DNA of 64,000 bases from Sclerurus mexicanus. Lineage: Eukaryota > Chordata > Aves > Passeriformes > Furnariidae. The notes beneath the pieces are model-generated. The model was not told the DNA's origin. It did no database searches and was given only the letters and a program-made list of their open reading frames with translations. Every line of letters begins with the position of its first letter. Within the stretch, counting starts at the first letter, position 1. Below are positions 62,270 to 64,000 of this stretch, one piece after another. Location: positions 112,455 to 176,454 of the forward strand of contig VWZF01003010.1 in assembly GCA_013396755.1 (NCBI GenBank), read 5' to 3'. The position numbers and the translations under genes were made by a program.

Positions 62270-64000
62270 TTATGTGCATACACTCTTATGAAGAAAAGCT
62301 TTGACTTCAAATATTATTAAAGTGCAGCTGTGTCTGGTTAGGACAGAAACTCAGACAAATAAAGGAAAGCATGGCAAGGTACATTCATCTTCCTTCTATC
62401 AGTACTTAGAACGAACTGTTCATTTTAAGACTATAACATCCTCTGCCTCTGGTGACATATTGGTGGCATCTAGTACCATGGGTAAAAGATTTCAGCACTG
62501 ACTAATGAGATGGTGGCTGCGTGTTTTTTATAGGGAACAGACCATTTGGCAAATTTTAGCCCAGCTACTTGAAAGAGTTATCATCAACCATATGAATGTC
62601 ATACCATATCTTGCCCTTAGAAGTGGTCACAGTTCATTTACAGTGAGTGTGGGTACTTGGGAACTGTGAAAAAGTTACATCAATCACCAATTACTTATAT
62701 AGTTTTTTAGTCTGCTTTTCAAATAATTGTTTGAATTGTTTGCTCTGTTTAGTGGATAGAGCAAGATCTTTAGTGATTTGAAAACCTAGCATCCTTGTTT
62801 TGGCTAGAAACAATGCAGCCAAGTCTCATACCCCATAAATGATGAGAGACAGAGGCAGGAACTCGCACACATGTGTGAGTCTGTGTATGTGTACATTATG
62901 TGGTCTGTGCATAACTGCAAGACAGGGAGGAGTTGTAGCCTACATAAGAAGGGGCTAATTTTATTTAATTCTGACTAAAGAAGCAGCAGAAGTGGAATAA
63001 ATGGGGTACTCAGTAGAAGGAAGGGAGGAGATTATATGTATCCCTCCAAAAGAAGGTCCTAGAGATGCCCCTGGGAAGGAAAATGTCTGAGCTTCAGTCA
63101 AATATAATTACTTCATTCTCATATTTCCTAGTGAGTGAGAATGCATCAATGCTTGTGTGCCCTTGTGCTGATAGATTTTGCCACACAGAATAATCATTGT
63201 CGGAATTAAGCATAATTGTCAAGAAAGACTTGGTCATCATGAGAAAAACTGTCTTATACAACTGTCCTTTTGCTTTCCAACAGTAATTACTTTAGTAATT
63301 AATCTCTGTCATTTAACTGTATTACATTTTGAGAAGAGAAAATGAAAGAAAGACTGGTTTCTGACTAATTTACATCACAGTTTAAAATCCTAGAATAGGG
63401 TGAATCAAATGTCAAATTTAGCCCTTTCACAGATAGTTAAAATGGTCTCTTTCTAATATCTAGCATGAGCACAAATGAAGTTAGTTTCCTAAAGTCATCT
63501 TCATAATATCTATATTGCCTGAAAGTTTCCACTTCAGGGCTCTTACTTGTAGGTAATGAAAGACAACACACCGAGCAGGAACCCTGGCCAGAAAAAGGTG
63601 TATCACTGCCTACTCAAATGTCATTCCTGTTGCTAGTCCTCATGGTAGGTGCTACTTACCAGCCACGCAGCACTTGTGAATGCCAACATCATGCAGCAGT
63701 GCCCATGTTTTCAACAGCAACAGCTGACAGTGAATATTGTTAGTGTTCTTGGTGAGCTGTGTGGGTGAGTCAGAAGTGCTAAGCATCCTTGGTTCCCATT
63801 GCATGAATGCCCCAAACGCTTCTGAAGTTGAGGCTCAAAAAGGGTCTGTGTTGTCATTTGCATATTTGCTCTTTAAAATATTTTAAAGCTTTTTCATTTC
63901 TCTTCAACCTTTTAAAATGTTTTCCTTGGTGAAGAAACATTACATGGATGGCAACTATCCCTTAATTCCTAGTCCTGGAAAGAAAGATCAGCTCAAGGGT
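62270..64000. other. Unique non-coding sequence
   Basis: No gene or recognised repeat to the end of the window. A short alternating GTGTGAGTCTGTGTATGTG patch lies near 62872-62891. Confidence 0.55.

Noticed and set aside
1..64000. CRISPR arrays, bacterial operons, ribosome binding sites, riboswitches, phage or plasmid functions
   Set aside because: Base composition, CR1 elements, LTRs and absence of long tightly packed frames show a vertebrate nuclear genome; none of these feature types is present.

Overview
The window is vertebrate, almost certainly bird, DNA. It is AT-rich, poor in CpG and has no long reading frame of cellular type. It carries five CR1 LINE fragments ending in the avian ATTCTRTG 8-mer repeat. 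It also carries at least one, probably three, solo retroviral LTRs, including the TGTCGTGGTTTAACC type that I know from neoavian and passerine genomes. I recognise no host protein-coding gene, and there are no operons, tRNAs, rRNAs or CRISPR arrays. The window reads as an intron or an intergenic 'gene desert'.

Layout. 1-116: the 3' tail of a CR1 that starts outside the window. 117-26459: mostly unique sequence without recognisable repeats. It contains several blocks that look like conserved non-coding elements: about 5.2-5.4, 10.33-10.96 (the most convincing, with local CpG enrichment and clustered TGACA sites), 12.65-12.9, 20.24-20.64 and 22.9-24.0 kb. A pyrimidine-rich and then a purine-rich tract lie at 9.7-10.2 kb. 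26460-34330: a repeat-rich stretch with a GATA microsatellite, a minus-strand CR1, an unidentified block with broken protein-like frames (27.2-29.3 kb), a probable minus-strand LTR with an AT microsatellite, and a second minus-strand CR1. 34331-44724: mainly unique, with a GC-richer block at 36.25-36.97 kb and a short plus-strand CR1 tail at 41.5 kb. 44725-46632: the longest CR1 copy, with a broken reverse-transcriptase frame. 49270-49836: a minus-strand solo LTR with visible TATA box and poly(A) signal. 50.7-51.9 kb: another conserved-looking block. 55.78-56.45 kb: a third, probable LTR with an internal 24-bp tandem repeat. The rest is unique AT-rich sequence with simple repeats.

Nothing here encodes a working system that I can recognise. 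The items most worth checking are the possible enhancer at 10.3-10.9 kb, a few splice-site-bounded open segments that could be small exons (38.9 kb minus; 42.5 and 47.9 kb plus), and the unidentified broken frames at 27.3-29.2 kb. Calls of 'conserved-looking' rest on base composition and motifs alone; no alignment was possible.
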